The position numbers and the translations under genes are program-made. This document shows positions 16,559 to 25,007 of a DNA stretch of 64,000 nt, piece by piece. Numbering within the stretch: position 1 is the stretch's first letter; every line of letters starts with the position of its first letter. The notes under the pieces are model-generated. The model had not been told where the DNA came from. It worked only from the letters and a program-made list of their open reading frames with translations, and did no database searches. The DNA comes from Bradyrhizobium sp. CB1717 (GTDB lineage Bacteria > Pseudomonadota > Alphaproteobacteria > Rhizobiales > Xanthobacteraceae). The stretch lies in contig NZ_CP121666.1 in the NCBI RefSeq assembly GCF_029714325.1, positions 3,348,001 to 3,412,000 on the forward strand, read 5' to 3'.

Positions 16559-16788
16559 AGGGAGAGAGGCCGACCTACTTCTCCGACATGCAGGAGCCTC
16601 CGGAATTTCTGAAGGCTCTCGAGCACGCGCGGCGCCTGTCCTGCCTCGAAGGCTGGTGCCGCATGCACATCGAGGCGATCCAGGTCGCGATCGATCAATA
16701 CGCGGAAGCAGCTCTCGGCAATCGGGAGTTCTTCCTCAACAAGCCGCACAGCATCGGCGAGAGGCGCAGGAGCGGCGAGGTGCCGTGA
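16555..16788 (+). CDS. Hypothetical small protein
   Basis: A 77-residue product starting inside the stop of the preceding gene. It is mostly helical, with LEHARRLSCLEGWCRMHIEAI in its middle and two cysteines. No signal peptide or known domain is visible. The coupling to the upstream gene suggests the two work together. Confidence 0.55.
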   Translation: MKGERPTYFSDMQEPPEFLKALEHARRLSCLEGWCRMHIEAIQVAIDQYAEAALGNREFFLNKPHSIGERRRSGEVP

Positions 16789-16865
16789 GATCCTGGATCC
16801 GCCTGGACTTCCGTTTCATGAACATGAATTTGCCGCGCAATTGACAAGCCAGGAGGCGGTGGAAT

Positions 16866-17741
16866 CTACCCCCGGCTCAGCCGTTCTCTCAAGAATTCGA
16901 TGAAGCGCTGCGTCTTGGCCGGGAGCAGTCTGGTCTCGGTGACAGCGTAGATGGTCATGGGCTGGCCCTGCCATTGCGGCATGATGCGGCGTAGCCGGCC
17001 GGCCGCAACTTCGTCGGCCACGATTTCCTGCGGCATGAACGTGATGCCCATGTCGAGCGTGGCGAGGCGGCGGAGCTTGCCGATGCTGTTGAGATGAAAA
17101 CGGCCGTCGACGTCGGCGTCAACCGTTTGCGTTCCGCTGCGCAGCGTCCAGGTGCTGACCCTCGTCTGGCAGAGGCATTGATGGCGCGCGAGGTCGGCCG
17201 GTTCGCGCGGCTCGCCGTTGAGTTCGAGATAGCGCGGCGAGGCGTAGAGATAGCCGTGCAGGCGGGCAAGCGGCCGCGCGATCATATGGGAGGCCTCGGA
17301 TTCTCCGACGCGGATCGCCAGATCATACGGCTCGGAGACGAGATCGACACGTCGCGGCGTCAGGTCGAATTCGAAATCGATACCGGGATATTGCTGCGCG
17401 AATTCGGTGATCAGCGGCGCGAGATAGGTGTTCGCGAAGTCCACCGGCAGTGAGACTCGTAGCAATCCGCTCGGCTGCGCCAGCATCTCGCCGAGTTGCT
17501 CGTGTGCCAGGCGCGCTTCATCGACGATGCGCTTGCACCTCTCGAAATAGAGCAGGCCGGCTTCGGTCAATTCGATCCGGCGCGTCGTCCGGTTCAGCAG
17601 GCGAAGCCCGATTTCCTTCTCCAGCAGGCCGATCCGCCGCGACAGGGTGGAGTTGGGCATGTCGAGGATCGCTGCGGCGCCCCGAAAGCTCCTGGCCTTC
17701 ACGACCTCGACGAAGAGCGCCATGTCGTTCAACAGCTCCAT
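16866..17741 (-). CDS. LysR-family transcriptional regulator
   Basis: A 291-residue regulator. The N-terminal winged helix-turn-helix reads LFVEVVKARSFRGAAAILDM with LSRRIGLLEKEIG, followed by a type 2 periplasmic-binding-like effector domain. I chose the ATG at 17741 (MELLND), which places the helix-turn-helix at the usual distance; an ATG at 17765 is an alternative. It is divergent from the Old Yellow Enzyme gene and is its likely regulator. The sequence resembles the large CrgA/AaeR-like subgroup. Confidence 0.88.
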   Translation of the reverse strand: MELLNDMALFVEVVKARSFRGAAAILDMPNSTLSRRIGLLEKEIGLRLLNRTTRRIELTEAGLLYFERCKRIVDEARLAHEQLGEMLAQPSGLLRVSLPVDFANTYLAPLITEFAQQYPGIDFEFDLTPRRVDLVSEPYDLAIRVGESEASHMIARPLARLHGYLYASPRYLELNGEPREPADLARHQCLCQTRVSTWTLRSGTQTVDADVDGRFHLNSIGKLRRLATLDMGITFMPQEIVADEVAAGRLRRIMPQWQGQPMTIYAVTETRLLPAKTQRFIEFLRERLSRG

Positions 17742-17750
17742 GAAATTATC

Positions 17751-17803
17751 CCATATATGGATCAATCATTTCCATTCTACGGCATTTATTCCATCTAGTG
17801 GAA
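17751..17803. promoter_or_regulatory. Candidate LysR operator region
   Basis: The divergent promoter region holds a perfect CCATATATGG palindrome (17751-17760) and TTCCA-N5-TGGAA (17789-17803), which fits the T-N11-A layout of LysR sites. It lies between the regulator and the gene it probably controls. Confidence 0.4.
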
Positions 17804-17843
17804 GGTCCATCTCCCTTCTCGGATCATCGAGAAGGAACCCGCC

Positions 17844-18917
17844 ATGAACCCGATACTCAGTCCCGTCCGCGTGGGTGAACTCGCGCTTCAGAACCGCCTG
17901 GTCATGGCGCCCATGACGCGTTCGCGCGCCGACGCAAATGGCGTTCCCGGCGATCTCGCCGCCGAATATTACGCGCAGCGCGCCGGCGTTGGACTGGTCG
18001 TCACCGAGGGCACCCAGCCCTCCGATGACGGGCAGGGCTACATGACGACGCCCGGCATCTACACGCCCGCGCATGTCGCTGGTTGGTGCAAGGTGACCGA
18101 CGCCGTGCACGCCAGGGGCGGTCACATCTTCATCCAGCTCATGCACGCCGGCCGCATGTCGCATCCCGACAACACGTCGCACCACCGGCAGGGTGTGGCT
18201 CCGTCCGCGATCGCGCCCGGTACGCCGATGTTCACGCCGAAGGGCATGCAGGATATCCCGCAGCCACGCTCTCTGACGATTGACGAAGTGCGGCGGACCG
18301 TTGCCGACTTCCGCGATGCCGCGCGTCACGCCATCGCGGCAGGCGCGGACGGCGTCGAGATTCATGGCGCGAACGGGTATCTGGTCCAGCAGTTCATTGC
18401 GCCGAGCGCGAACACGCGGACCGACGCGTATGGCGGCTCGATCGAAAACCGTGCGCGTTTCGCCGTCGAGGTTGCGGCCGCCATCGCCGAGGAGATCGGC
18501 GCGGACAAGACGGCGATCCGCTTGTCACCGGGCATCACGATGTGGGGCATCGACGAAGGCGCCGAAGGACCGGATCTCTATCGCCATCTGGTCGCCGAGC
18601 TCGACAAGCTCTCGCTTGCCTATCTTCACATCATGCATCAGGGCGAGGATCACCTGCTCGCCGATCTCCGCAAACTGTGGTGCGGCAAGCTGATCGTAAA
18701 CAGGCCGGGCCGTCCGCGCGATCGCATCGGTTCGGACGTCGCTGCGGGGCTGGCCGATCTGGAAGCGTACGGCCAGATGATCCTGGCGAATCCCGATTTC
18801 ATCGAGCGCCTGAAATCCGGCGCGCCGCTGAACGAGGCCGATCGGCGGACGTTCTTCGGCGGCGATGCCCGCGGGTACACCGACTATCCCGCATGGGACG
18901 CGACGGCCGCCGTCTGA
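17844..18917 (+). CDS. Old Yellow Enzyme family flavin oxidoreductase (NemA/XenA-like alkene reductase)
   Basis: A 357-residue FMN enzyme of the OYE class. Family motifs include RVGELALQNRLVMAPMTRSRA at the start, FIQLMHAGR, the FMN/substrate motif EIHGANGYLVQQF and the Arg-containing TRTDAYGGSIENR. It should reduce activated C=C bonds of enones or nitro compounds with NAD(P)H. The C-terminus IDYPAW-like TDYPAWD is typical. AAGGA lies before the ATG. It is divergent from a LysR regulator and followed by an SDR gene. Confidence 0.9.
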   Translation: MNPILSPVRVGELALQNRLVMAPMTRSRADANGVPGDLAAEYYAQRAGVGLVVTEGTQPSDDGQGYMTTPGIYTPAHVAGWCKVTDAVHARGGHIFIQLMHAGRMSHPDNTSHHRQGVAPSAIAPGTPMFTPKGMQDIPQPRSLTIDEVRRTVADFRDAARHAIAAGADGVEIHGANGYLVQQFIAPSANTRTDAYGGSIENRARFAVEVAAAIAEEIGADKTAIRLSPGITMWGIDEGAEGPDLYRHLVAELDKLSLAYLHIMHQGEDHLLADLRKLWCGKLIVNRPGRPRDRIGSDVAAGLADLEAYGQMILANPDFIERLKSGAPLNEADRRTFFGGDARGYTDYPAWDATAAV

Positions 18918-18975
18918 GGGGCACCACTTATCGGCTCTGCGCCGCGACTGCGGTGCGGGTCGCTCATTTTCACCA

Positions 18976-19917
18976 ATGCTTGCGGAAGGCGCGCCTGAAG
19001 TGAAACGCGTGGAATTGGACAAGAACCTGAACGTGACTTTGCCGTCGCTCGAAAACCTCCGGCTCACCGGATTGAGTGTCGCGGTGATCGGCGGCACCGG
19101 CGGGATCGGTCGGGCACTCAGTCATCAGTTCGCGGCCAGAGGCGCGAATGTCCTGGTCGTCGGTCAGACCTTCCGCGATCAGGAGATGCCGCGCATCACG
19201 TTCATGAAGGCCGACCTCGGCTCGATGCGGGAGGCGAGGCGAATCGGCGAGGCGCTGCCCGCCGGAAACATCGACATCGTTGTCTTCACGACCGGCATCA
19301 TGGCCGGCCCCAAACGCGAGGTGACATCGGAAGGCATCGAACGCGATCTCGCCGTCAGCTATCTGAGCCGCCGCGTCATCCTGAACGAGATCGCTCCGCG
19401 TCTCGGCAAGGAGCGCGCCGGGAGCGACATGAGACCCCGGATCTTCGTCGTGGGATTCCCGGGCACAGAGCAGAAAGCGAATGTCGATGATTTGAACTCG
19501 GAGCGAAGCTACAAACGCTTCGCGGCGCATTCGAACACCGTGGCCGGAAACGAGGTGCTCGTCCTCGAGGCAGCCAGGCGTTTTCCTGATGTCGACGTGT
19601 TCGGTCTCAACCCGGGCTTCGTCAAAACCAACATCCGCGCCAATCTGCTCGGCTCGCGCGCGCTTTTCGCCGCCTTGGAATGGCTCACGAGCTTCATGAT
19701 GGTCGAGCCTGACGCCTACGCCGAGCGCTTGATACCGCTCCTGGTGGCGCGCGATCTCGACGGCCGCAGTGGCGCGATGTTCGACAACAGGGCCAGGGCC
19801 ATCCTGACCAGTCCGTCGTCCACGGAGCCGTCCTACGCGGCCGCACTCATGGAGGCTTCCGACAGACTGAGCAGTCGCGCACTGGTGGGGCGAGCAGCTG
19901 AGGGGGAGGGGACATGA
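18976..19917 (+). CDS. SDR-family protein with degenerate active site
   Basis: A 313-residue Rossmann protein. The nucleotide-binding motif VIGGTGGIGRA (about residues 36-46) and the following LNPGFVKTN are clearly of the short-chain dehydrogenase type. However, the position of the catalytic Tyr-x-x-x-Lys reads AHSNTVAGNE, so both Tyr and Lys appear to be missing. It may bind a nucleotide without classic oxidoreductase chemistry. It lies 58 bases after the flavin oxidoreductase gene on the same strand and may be co-transcribed. Confidence 0.78.
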   Translation: MLAEGAPEVKRVELDKNLNVTLPSLENLRLTGLSVAVIGGTGGIGRALSHQFAARGANVLVVGQTFRDQEMPRITFMKADLGSMREARRIGEALPAGNIDIVVFTTGIMAGPKREVTSEGIERDLAVSYLSRRVILNEIAPRLGKERAGSDMRPRIFVVGFPGTEQKANVDDLNSERSYKRFAAHSNTVAGNEVLVLEAARRFPDVDVFGLNPGFVKTNIRANLLGSRALFAALEWLTSFMMVEPDAYAERLIPLLVARDLDGRSGAMFDNRARAILTSPSSTEPSYAAALMEASDRLSSRALVGRAAEGEGT

Positions 19918-20054
19918 TCATTCGGCGTCCAATTCTCGTCGCGTGATGGACCTGGCCTGGTTCTTTACCGATCGGAAACCATGTCAAATGATCCGAAAAC
20001 TTTAACGAAACTGCCGGGCTGTCTCCGCGTCATTTCGCCGGAGGGTCCCATCTG

Positions 20055-20222
20055 ATGACAGAGCGCCAGTTGAAAGAGCGGCAATTCCAGATCGCGCGTT
20101 ACCGTCGCCTGGAACGGGAAGTCACCGATCCGCTTGCGGCGGGGCTGCTTCACAGCATCATCGAGGAGCTTGAAGAGGAGCTGCGCAGGGACAACCCGGA
20201 TTGTCACGGGCCGCGTGATTAA
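20055..20222 (+). CDS. 55-residue conserved-looking microprotein
   Basis: The frame reads MTERQLKERQFQIARYRRLE and ends NPDCHGPRD. It is highly charged, almost wholly helical (several EEL/RRL repeats) and lacks a signal peptide. Codon third positions are GC-rich, as in the neighbouring genes. GGAGGGTCC stands upstream. I recall very similar short proteins in other Bradyrhizobium genomes but cannot confirm this here. Function unknown. Confidence 0.6.
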   Translation: MTERQLKERQFQIARYRRLEREVTDPLAAGLLHSIIEELEEELRRDNPDCHGPRD

Positions 20223-20283
20223 CGCTTTCTTAGCGCTGATCATGCGGATTGTTCGTGTGGGACTACCAGGGGAGACTGCTCCC

Positions 20284-20688
20284 ATGCTGAAGGACGGCAC
20301 CTACGCGGCTTGGTACAAGACGCCGATCGATCAGGGCACCGGGATCGTCCATGTTGCAGACGGCCAGATCTGGGGCCGCGACAGCCTGATGACCTATCAC
20401 GGCTCCTGCAAGGTGGACGGAGATCGCTTCACCGCCACCGTGTCGACGAAGCGTCATACCGACGGACGCGCAACGGTCTTCGGCATCGAGGACGAGCTGA
20501 CGCTGGACATCGAGGGAAGCTGCCCCGGCAAAATCGCGACCTACACGGCGACGGCACAACAAGTGCCGGGAATGGTTCTCCAAGGTACGCTCATTCTGAC
20601 GGAGCAGCAGCCGCCGGCGCCCGAGCAAACCGGGCTACCAGCGTTTGATCCGGGCAAGCTTCCAAAGCTGCCGAAGCGCTCGCGCTGA
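20284..20688 (+). CDS. GrlR-family protein
   Basis: A 134-residue product beginning MLKDGTYAAWYKTPIDQGTG, the typical GrlR opening (small lipocalin-like beta-barrel). It also has GIVHVADGQIWGRDS and a proline-rich tail. GrlR in pathogenic E. coli represses type III secretion by binding GrlA; the many rhizobial homologues have no assigned role. GGGGAG lies nine bases before the ATG. It is 61 bases after the microprotein gene. Confidence 0.75.
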   Translation: MLKDGTYAAWYKTPIDQGTGIVHVADGQIWGRDSLMTYHGSCKVDGDRFTATVSTKRHTDGRATVFGIEDELTLDIEGSCPGKIATYTATAQQVPGMVLQGTLILTEQQPPAPEQTGLPAFDPGKLPKLPKRSR

Positions 20689-20717
20689 CCGCAACGCTCC
20701 ATGTCTCCAAGACGAAG

Positions 20718-21428
20718 CTAGGCCAGCAATCCGTCGAGATCGGAATAGATGACCTCGGCCGTGCGCTGATAGTGCTGCTGAAGCAGGCGCACGGCCTGCT
20801 CGCTGTCCCTGGCGAGAACCGCCTGAAGGATATCGCTGTGCTCGGCGCCGACCTTGCGCGCCGGATAGGCCTTCGCAATCGACATCATGCGATACCGATA
20901 GAGCCGGTCGGCGAGCTGCTCGCAGAAGCCGAGCAGCGGCCGTGAGCCGCAAAGTCCGATCAGCGTCGCGTGGAAGGCGCGGTGCACCTTCTCCCAATCC
21001 GGATTGTCCTCGAATGTGTCGGGCTTGAGCGAGCGCGGCGTACGATCGAGCCGGTGATGCGCAACCAGCAGAGCCTCTTCCCAGGTCTGGGTCGCATTCT
21101 GCATGGACTCGCGCAGCGCCAGGCCCTCGACCCAGCACCGCGTCTTGGTCAGCTCCTGGAGCTCCTCCTTGCTGACCTCCTTCACATAGAAGCCGCGCTG
21201 CTCCATGCCGACCACGAACTCTTCGGTGGTCAGGCGGTTGAGCGCCTCGCGCAGCGGGGTCTGTCCGACATTGTACTGCTCCATCAGGAAGCGCGACTGG
21301 AGCTTGCGACCGGGCTCGAGCCGCGTCGTCAGGATGTCGGCCTTGAGGCGTGCGTAGATCGTGGTCGCCAGCGTTGCCGGTTGCTCGACCCTTTGGCTTG
21401 GCAGGTCAGTGCTCATGTCAGTGCTCAT
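20718..21428 (-). CDS. GntR-family transcriptional regulator (FCD subfamily)
   Basis: A regulator of about 236 residues with an N-terminal winged helix (IYARLKADILTTRLEPGRKL, TPLREALNRL) and a helical FCD effector domain with VHRAFHATLIGLCGSRPL and EHSDILQAVL. The start is ambiguous: the first bases encode a duplicated Met-Ser-Thr-Asp, and ATGs at 21464, 21428 and 21416 are all in frame. It is divergent from the ring-cleavage operon and probably represses it through the TGTACA sites between them. Confidence 0.88.
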   Translation of the reverse strand: MSTDMSTDLPSQRVEQPATLATTIYARLKADILTTRLEPGRKLQSRFLMEQYNVGQTPLREALNRLTTEEFVVGMEQRGFYVKEVSKEELQELTKTRCWVEGLALRESMQNATQTWEEALLVAHHRLDRTPRSLKPDTFEDNPDWEKVHRAFHATLIGLCGSRPLLGFCEQLADRLYRYRMMSIAKAYPARKVGAEHSDILQAVLARDSEQAVRLLQQHYQRTAEVIYSDLDGLLA

Positions 21429-21454
21429 GGGCAATCCATCAGAATCTCCAGCAC

Positions 21455-21466
21455 TTATGTACATTA
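21455..21466. promoter_or_regulatory. Candidate GntR operator, site 1
   Basis: TTATGTACATTA is centred on the perfect palindrome ATGTACAT. It lies just upstream of the GntR gene and 57 bases from a second TGTACA site. FCD-type GntR regulators commonly bind TGTACA-like or TNGTNNNACNA palindromes. Confidence 0.55.
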
Positions 21467-21511
21467 GCAGAGTTCTCGGCGATTATTTATAAATTTCTGC
21501 TTTACGTGCGA

Positions 21512-21523
21512 TTTTGTACATAT
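21512..21523. promoter_or_regulatory. Candidate GntR operator, site 2
   Basis: TTTTGTACATAT carries the second TGTACA (21515-21520). It lies about 40 bases before the start of the dioxygenase gene, where a repressor would block RNA polymerase. Confidence 0.55.
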
Positions 21524-21562
21524 TAATGAGGTGACGTTCGCATCCCCTGATAAGGACGCCCA

Positions 21563-22462
21563 ATGCCCGACTTTCCGGTGACAGCCCTGCGCAGCGTCGA
21601 AATGACGACGCCGCAGCTTGCCGGCTCGGTCGAGTTCTACAGCAAGGTCTGGGGCCTCGACGTCGCGGCGGAAGCGGACGGCACGGTGTATCTTGCCGCG
21701 ACGGGCAGCGACTTCCACATCCTCGAGCTCACGCCGGGTGAGGCGACATCGCTGCGCAAGATCAGCTTCCGCGCCCGCTCGCATGATGATCTGCACCACC
21801 TTTTCGCGCGTGCGCGGCAGGCCGGCTGTGAGGTGATCAGCTCACCCGCGCCGTCGCCAGCGCCGTCGGGCGGGACAGGTTTCGTGGTTCGCGAAGCGCA
21901 GGGATGCGTCATCGAGTTCGTTCATGGCGACCGTACCAGGCCGGCGCGCGTGATCGCTGATCGCCCCGAGCGGCTGGCGCATGTCAACATCAACAGCGCC
22001 GACATCGAAAAGCTCTCGACCTTCTATCAGGACACTTTGGGATTCCGGCTATCGGATCGGTCCAAGCTGATGGCGTTCCTGTGCTGCAACAGCGACCACC
22101 ACGCGATCGTGCTTGCGGAGGCCCCTCGCAACGGCCTCAATCACGTGGCTTTCCTCATGCCTGACCTGGAGTCCGTCATGCGCGGCTCCGGTCGCATGGT
22201 GGATCACGGCTATCCGATCGGCTGGGGCGTCGGCCGTCACGGACCCGGCGACAACGTGTTCGCCTATTTCGTCGATCCGGCAGGGAGCGTCATCGAATAC
22301 ACCGCCGAGGTTTTGCAGATCGACGACAGCTATGTCGCGAAAGGTCCTGATGATTGGGTCTGGCCTCCCGGACGAACCGATCAATGGGGTATCGCCCCGC
22401 CGAAGTCGGAGGCCTGTAAAGCGGCGCAGCTCGCCATTCCCTTCGCGACGGCGCGCGCATGA
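21563..22462 (+). CDS. VOC-family extradiol ring-cleavage dioxygenase
   Basis: A 299-residue protein of two vicinal-oxygen-chelate modules. The second module carries the full iron site of type I extradiol dioxygenases: His140, His194 and Glu245 (AHVNIN, LNHVAF, VIEYTAE), with His179/180 and Tyr235 in the positions of the catalytic His and Tyr of BphC. It should cleave a catechol-type ring next to the hydroxyls. It is the first gene of the operon and its stop overlaps the hydroxylase start. The exact substrate cannot be read from the sequence. Confidence 0.85.
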   Translation: MPDFPVTALRSVEMTTPQLAGSVEFYSKVWGLDVAAEADGTVYLAATGSDFHILELTPGEATSLRKISFRARSHDDLHHLFARARQAGCEVISSPAPSPAPSGGTGFVVREAQGCVIEFVHGDRTRPARVIADRPERLAHVNINSADIEKLSTFYQDTLGFRLSDRSKLMAFLCCNSDHHAIVLAEAPRNGLNHVAFLMPDLESVMRGSGRMVDHGYPIGWGVGRHGPGDNVFAYFVDPAGSVIEYTAEVLQIDDSYVAKGPDDWVWPPGRTDQWGIAPPKSEACKAAQLAIPFATARA

Positions 22463-24081
22463 CTGATACGGCTGGCGCCATCGACTATGACGTGCTCGTC
22501 GTCGGCTTCGGGCCGACCGGCGCCGTTGCCGCAGGCCTGCTCGGTCGCCTCGGTCATCGCACGCTGGTCATCGACCGGCTGACCGGCGTGTACGACAAGC
22601 CGCGCGCGATCGCGCTCGATCACGAGATTTTCCGTCACTTCGACAATATGGGCCTCACCGAGGCGATCTCGCCCCATATCGAGCCTTTCACCGCATCGGA
22701 GCATTTTGGCGCCGACGGCCAGTTGATCCGCCGCATCGACATGGTCGCAAGACCCTATCCGCTCGGCTACACGCCGAGCATGGTGTTCAGCCAGCCCGCG
22801 GTCGAGGCCGAGCTGCGCCGCCATGCGACCGAATTCTCAAATGTGCGGGCCGAGCTCGGCGTCGAGCTGCTCGATCTTGTTCAAACGTCCGATCGTGTCG
22901 AGGCTCGCCTGAAGGACAGCGACGGACGGCATCGTTCCGTGACGGCGCGCTATGTGCTCGGCTGCGATGGCGCATCGAGCACCGTGCGTCAGATCGCAGG
23001 TCTTGCGCTCGAGGATCTCATCTTCGATGAACCCTGGCTGGTGGTCGACGTGCGCGTGAACGAGAGCGCGCTTGCCCGTCTGCCGCAATGCTCCGCGCAA
23101 TTCTGCAATCCGGCGCGCCCCGTGAGCTTCCTGATCGGCCCGAAGAGCCATCGCCGCTGGGAGATCATGCTGCTGCCGGGCGAGGACGCGCGGCAGATGG
23201 AACGGCCCGACAATGTCTGGAAGCTGCTCGCGCCTTGGCTCATGCCGCAGGACGGGGAATTGTGGCGGGCAGCCTCCTATCGCTTCCACGCCCTCGTTGC
23301 CGCCAATTGGCGCAACGGCAGGATCCTGATTGCCGGCGACGCAGCGCATCAGCAGCCTCCTTTCATCGGCCAGGGCATGTGCCAGGGCCTGCGAGACGCC
23401 ACGAACCTCGTCTGGAAGCTGGATCATGTGCTCAAGAGCGTCTCCTCCGACAGCCTGCTCGACAGTTACACGGTCGAACGCAAGCAGCACGTCATCGAGC
23501 TGACCGGCAAGATCAAGGCGATCGGCCAGTCGATCTGCGAGCGCGATCCGGCAGCCGCCCGGCGGCGCGATGCGCAAATCCTGGCCGAAGGTGGCGGCAA
23601 GCCGCTGCTGCTGACGCGGCAGGAAATCATTCCGCCGCTGCGCGCAGGATGCCTGTCACATCACGAAACGCCGGCGCGCGGCACTCTGTTTCCGCAGCCG
23701 CGCATAGCGAACGGCGGTACGGCTCGCTTGCTGGACGAAGTGACCGGGGCCGGCTGGCGCGTGTTGATCGACGGCCGCAGCAATGCTGCCGCTTCGATGC
23801 TCGCGCTCTGTGCCGCGCGCCCGGACGTATCGGCGGCGGCAGTCGCGCCTGCCGGCACAGGTCTGCCGAATGCGCTCGAAGAGACCGAGGGCGTGCTCGC
23901 GAACTGGTTCGACCGTCACGCTGTCGTCGCGGCGGTCGTTCGGCCCGATCATTATGTCTTCGGCACCGCGCGCAATGCCACCGAGTTCGGCGATCTCCTG
24001 CGCGAGATCGACATGCGTCTTCGCGACGTCCCGGCCGAGCAAGACAACATTCCCGATCTGAAAATGGAGAGAACACCGTGA
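22459..24081 (+). CDS. FAD-dependent aromatic hydroxylase (MhpA-like)
   Basis: A 540-residue class A flavin monooxygenase. FAD motifs are GFGPTGAVAAGLLG (about residues 16-29), the LGCDGASSTVR motif, and GDAAHQQPPFIGQGMCQGLRD near residue 293; the C-terminal thioredoxin-like domain is present. It resembles MhpA, which hydroxylates 3-(3-hydroxyphenyl)propionate to the catechol cleaved by an extradiol enzyme. The start overlaps the dioxygenase stop, and the stop overlaps the next start. It probably makes the substrate for the upstream dioxygenase. Confidence 0.87.
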   Translation: MTDTAGAIDYDVLVVGFGPTGAVAAGLLGRLGHRTLVIDRLTGVYDKPRAIALDHEIFRHFDNMGLTEAISPHIEPFTASEHFGADGQLIRRIDMVARPYPLGYTPSMVFSQPAVEAELRRHATEFSNVRAELGVELLDLVQTSDRVEARLKDSDGRHRSVTARYVLGCDGASSTVRQIAGLALEDLIFDEPWLVVDVRVNESALARLPQCSAQFCNPARPVSFLIGPKSHRRWEIMLLPGEDARQMERPDNVWKLLAPWLMPQDGELWRAASYRFHALVAANWRNGRILIAGDAAHQQPPFIGQGMCQGLRDATNLVWKLDHVLKSVSSDSLLDSYTVERKQHVIELTGKIKAIGQSICERDPAAARRRDAQILAEGGGKPLLLTRQEIIPPLRAGCLSHHETPARGTLFPQPRIANGGTARLLDEVTGAGWRVLIDGRSNAAASMLALCAARPDVSAAAVAPAGTGLPNALEETEGVLANWFDRHAVVAAVVRPDHYVFGTARNATEFGDLLREIDMRLRDVPAEQDNIPDLKMERTP

Positions 24082-24923
24082 AACTTGCCACCGTAGCGAT
24101 CGACGGCCGCACCACCTGGGGCATTGTCGAAGGCGAGACCTTTTTTGATGTCGGCGCCGCGCTCAAAGCGCGTTATGCCGATCTCAAGGCCGCCATCGGC
24201 GCCGCCTTCGCCGGCGTTGCGGATGCAAAGTCTTCCGCCGCTGCCCTTCCGATCTCAAAAGTCACCTGGCTGCCGGTCATCCCGAACCCGGACAAGATCC
24301 TGTGCGTGGGCTTGAATTACGAGACCCACCGCAAAGAGACCGGCCGCGCTGAGGTCGATCACCCCACCATCTTCTCGCGCTATGCCAACAGCCAGACCGG
24401 ACATTTGCAACCGATCGTGCGGCCGCGCGTCTCGACCGATCTCGATTTCGAAGGCGAGCTCGCGGTCATCATCGGCAAGGCCGGCCGCTACATCTCCCGC
24501 GCGGATGCCATGGACCACGTCGTGGGCTACTCCTGCTACAATGATGGCAGCATCCGCGATTTCCAGCGTCACACCCATCAATTCACGCCGGGCAAGAATT
24601 TTCCGGATACCGGCGCATTCGGGCCCTGGATGATGACGCCGGACGAGCTCGGTCCGCTCGGGGAGCTCAAGCTGCAGACCCGCCTCAATGGACAGGTCAT
24701 GCAGGAAGCGCTGATCAAGCAGATGATCTTCGATATCCCGCGCCAGATCGAATACTGCTCGACCTTCACGCGGCTCGAGCCCGGCGACGTCATCGTCAGC
24801 GGAACCCCGGGGGGCGTTGGCGCACGGCGCGAGCCGCCGCTCTGGATGAAGCCGGGCGACGTCGTCGAGATCGAGGTCGAACGCCTCGGCGTGCTCAGGA
24901 ATGTCGTCGCAGACGAAACCTGA
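24078..24923 (+). CDS. Fumarylacetoacetate hydrolase family protein
   Basis: A 281-residue FAH-fold enzyme starting at a GTG that overlaps the hydroxylase stop (GTGA). The metal-binding motif DFEGELAVIIGK and YNDGSIRDFQ are intact, with KILCVGLNYETHR earlier and a TPGGVG turn near the end. FAH-family members hydrolyse or decarboxylate keto acids made by ring cleavage. Here it most likely processes the ring-fission product of the upstream dioxygenase in place of an MhpC-type hydrolase. Confidence 0.86.
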   Translation: MKLATVAIDGRTTWGIVEGETFFDVGAALKARYADLKAAIGAAFAGVADAKSSAAALPISKVTWLPVIPNPDKILCVGLNYETHRKETGRAEVDHPTIFSRYANSQTGHLQPIVRPRVSTDLDFEGELAVIIGKAGRYISRADAMDHVVGYSCYNDGSIRDFQRHTHQFTPGKNFPDTGAFGPWMMTPDELGPLGELKLQTRLNGQVMQEALIKQMIFDIPRQIEYCSTFTRLEPGDVIVSGTPGGVGARREPPLWMKPGDVVEIEVERLGVLRNVVADET

Positions 24924-24929
24924 TCGAGC

Positions 24930-24955
24930 GGCCGCAGCCGGTGACGGCTGCGGCC
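24930..24955 (+). terminator. Strong GC hairpin between operon genes
   Basis: GGCCGCAGCC and GGCTGCGGCC form a perfect 10-base-pair stem with loop GGTGAC, seven bases after the FAH-family stop. There is no T-run, so it may be an mRNA-processing or attenuation element rather than a full terminator before the Bug gene. Confidence 0.4.
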
Positions 24956-25007
24956 TGCGAGCGACCAATAAAAGCCCGCAAAGCGGCATCTTTCAGGGAG
25001 GAACACC

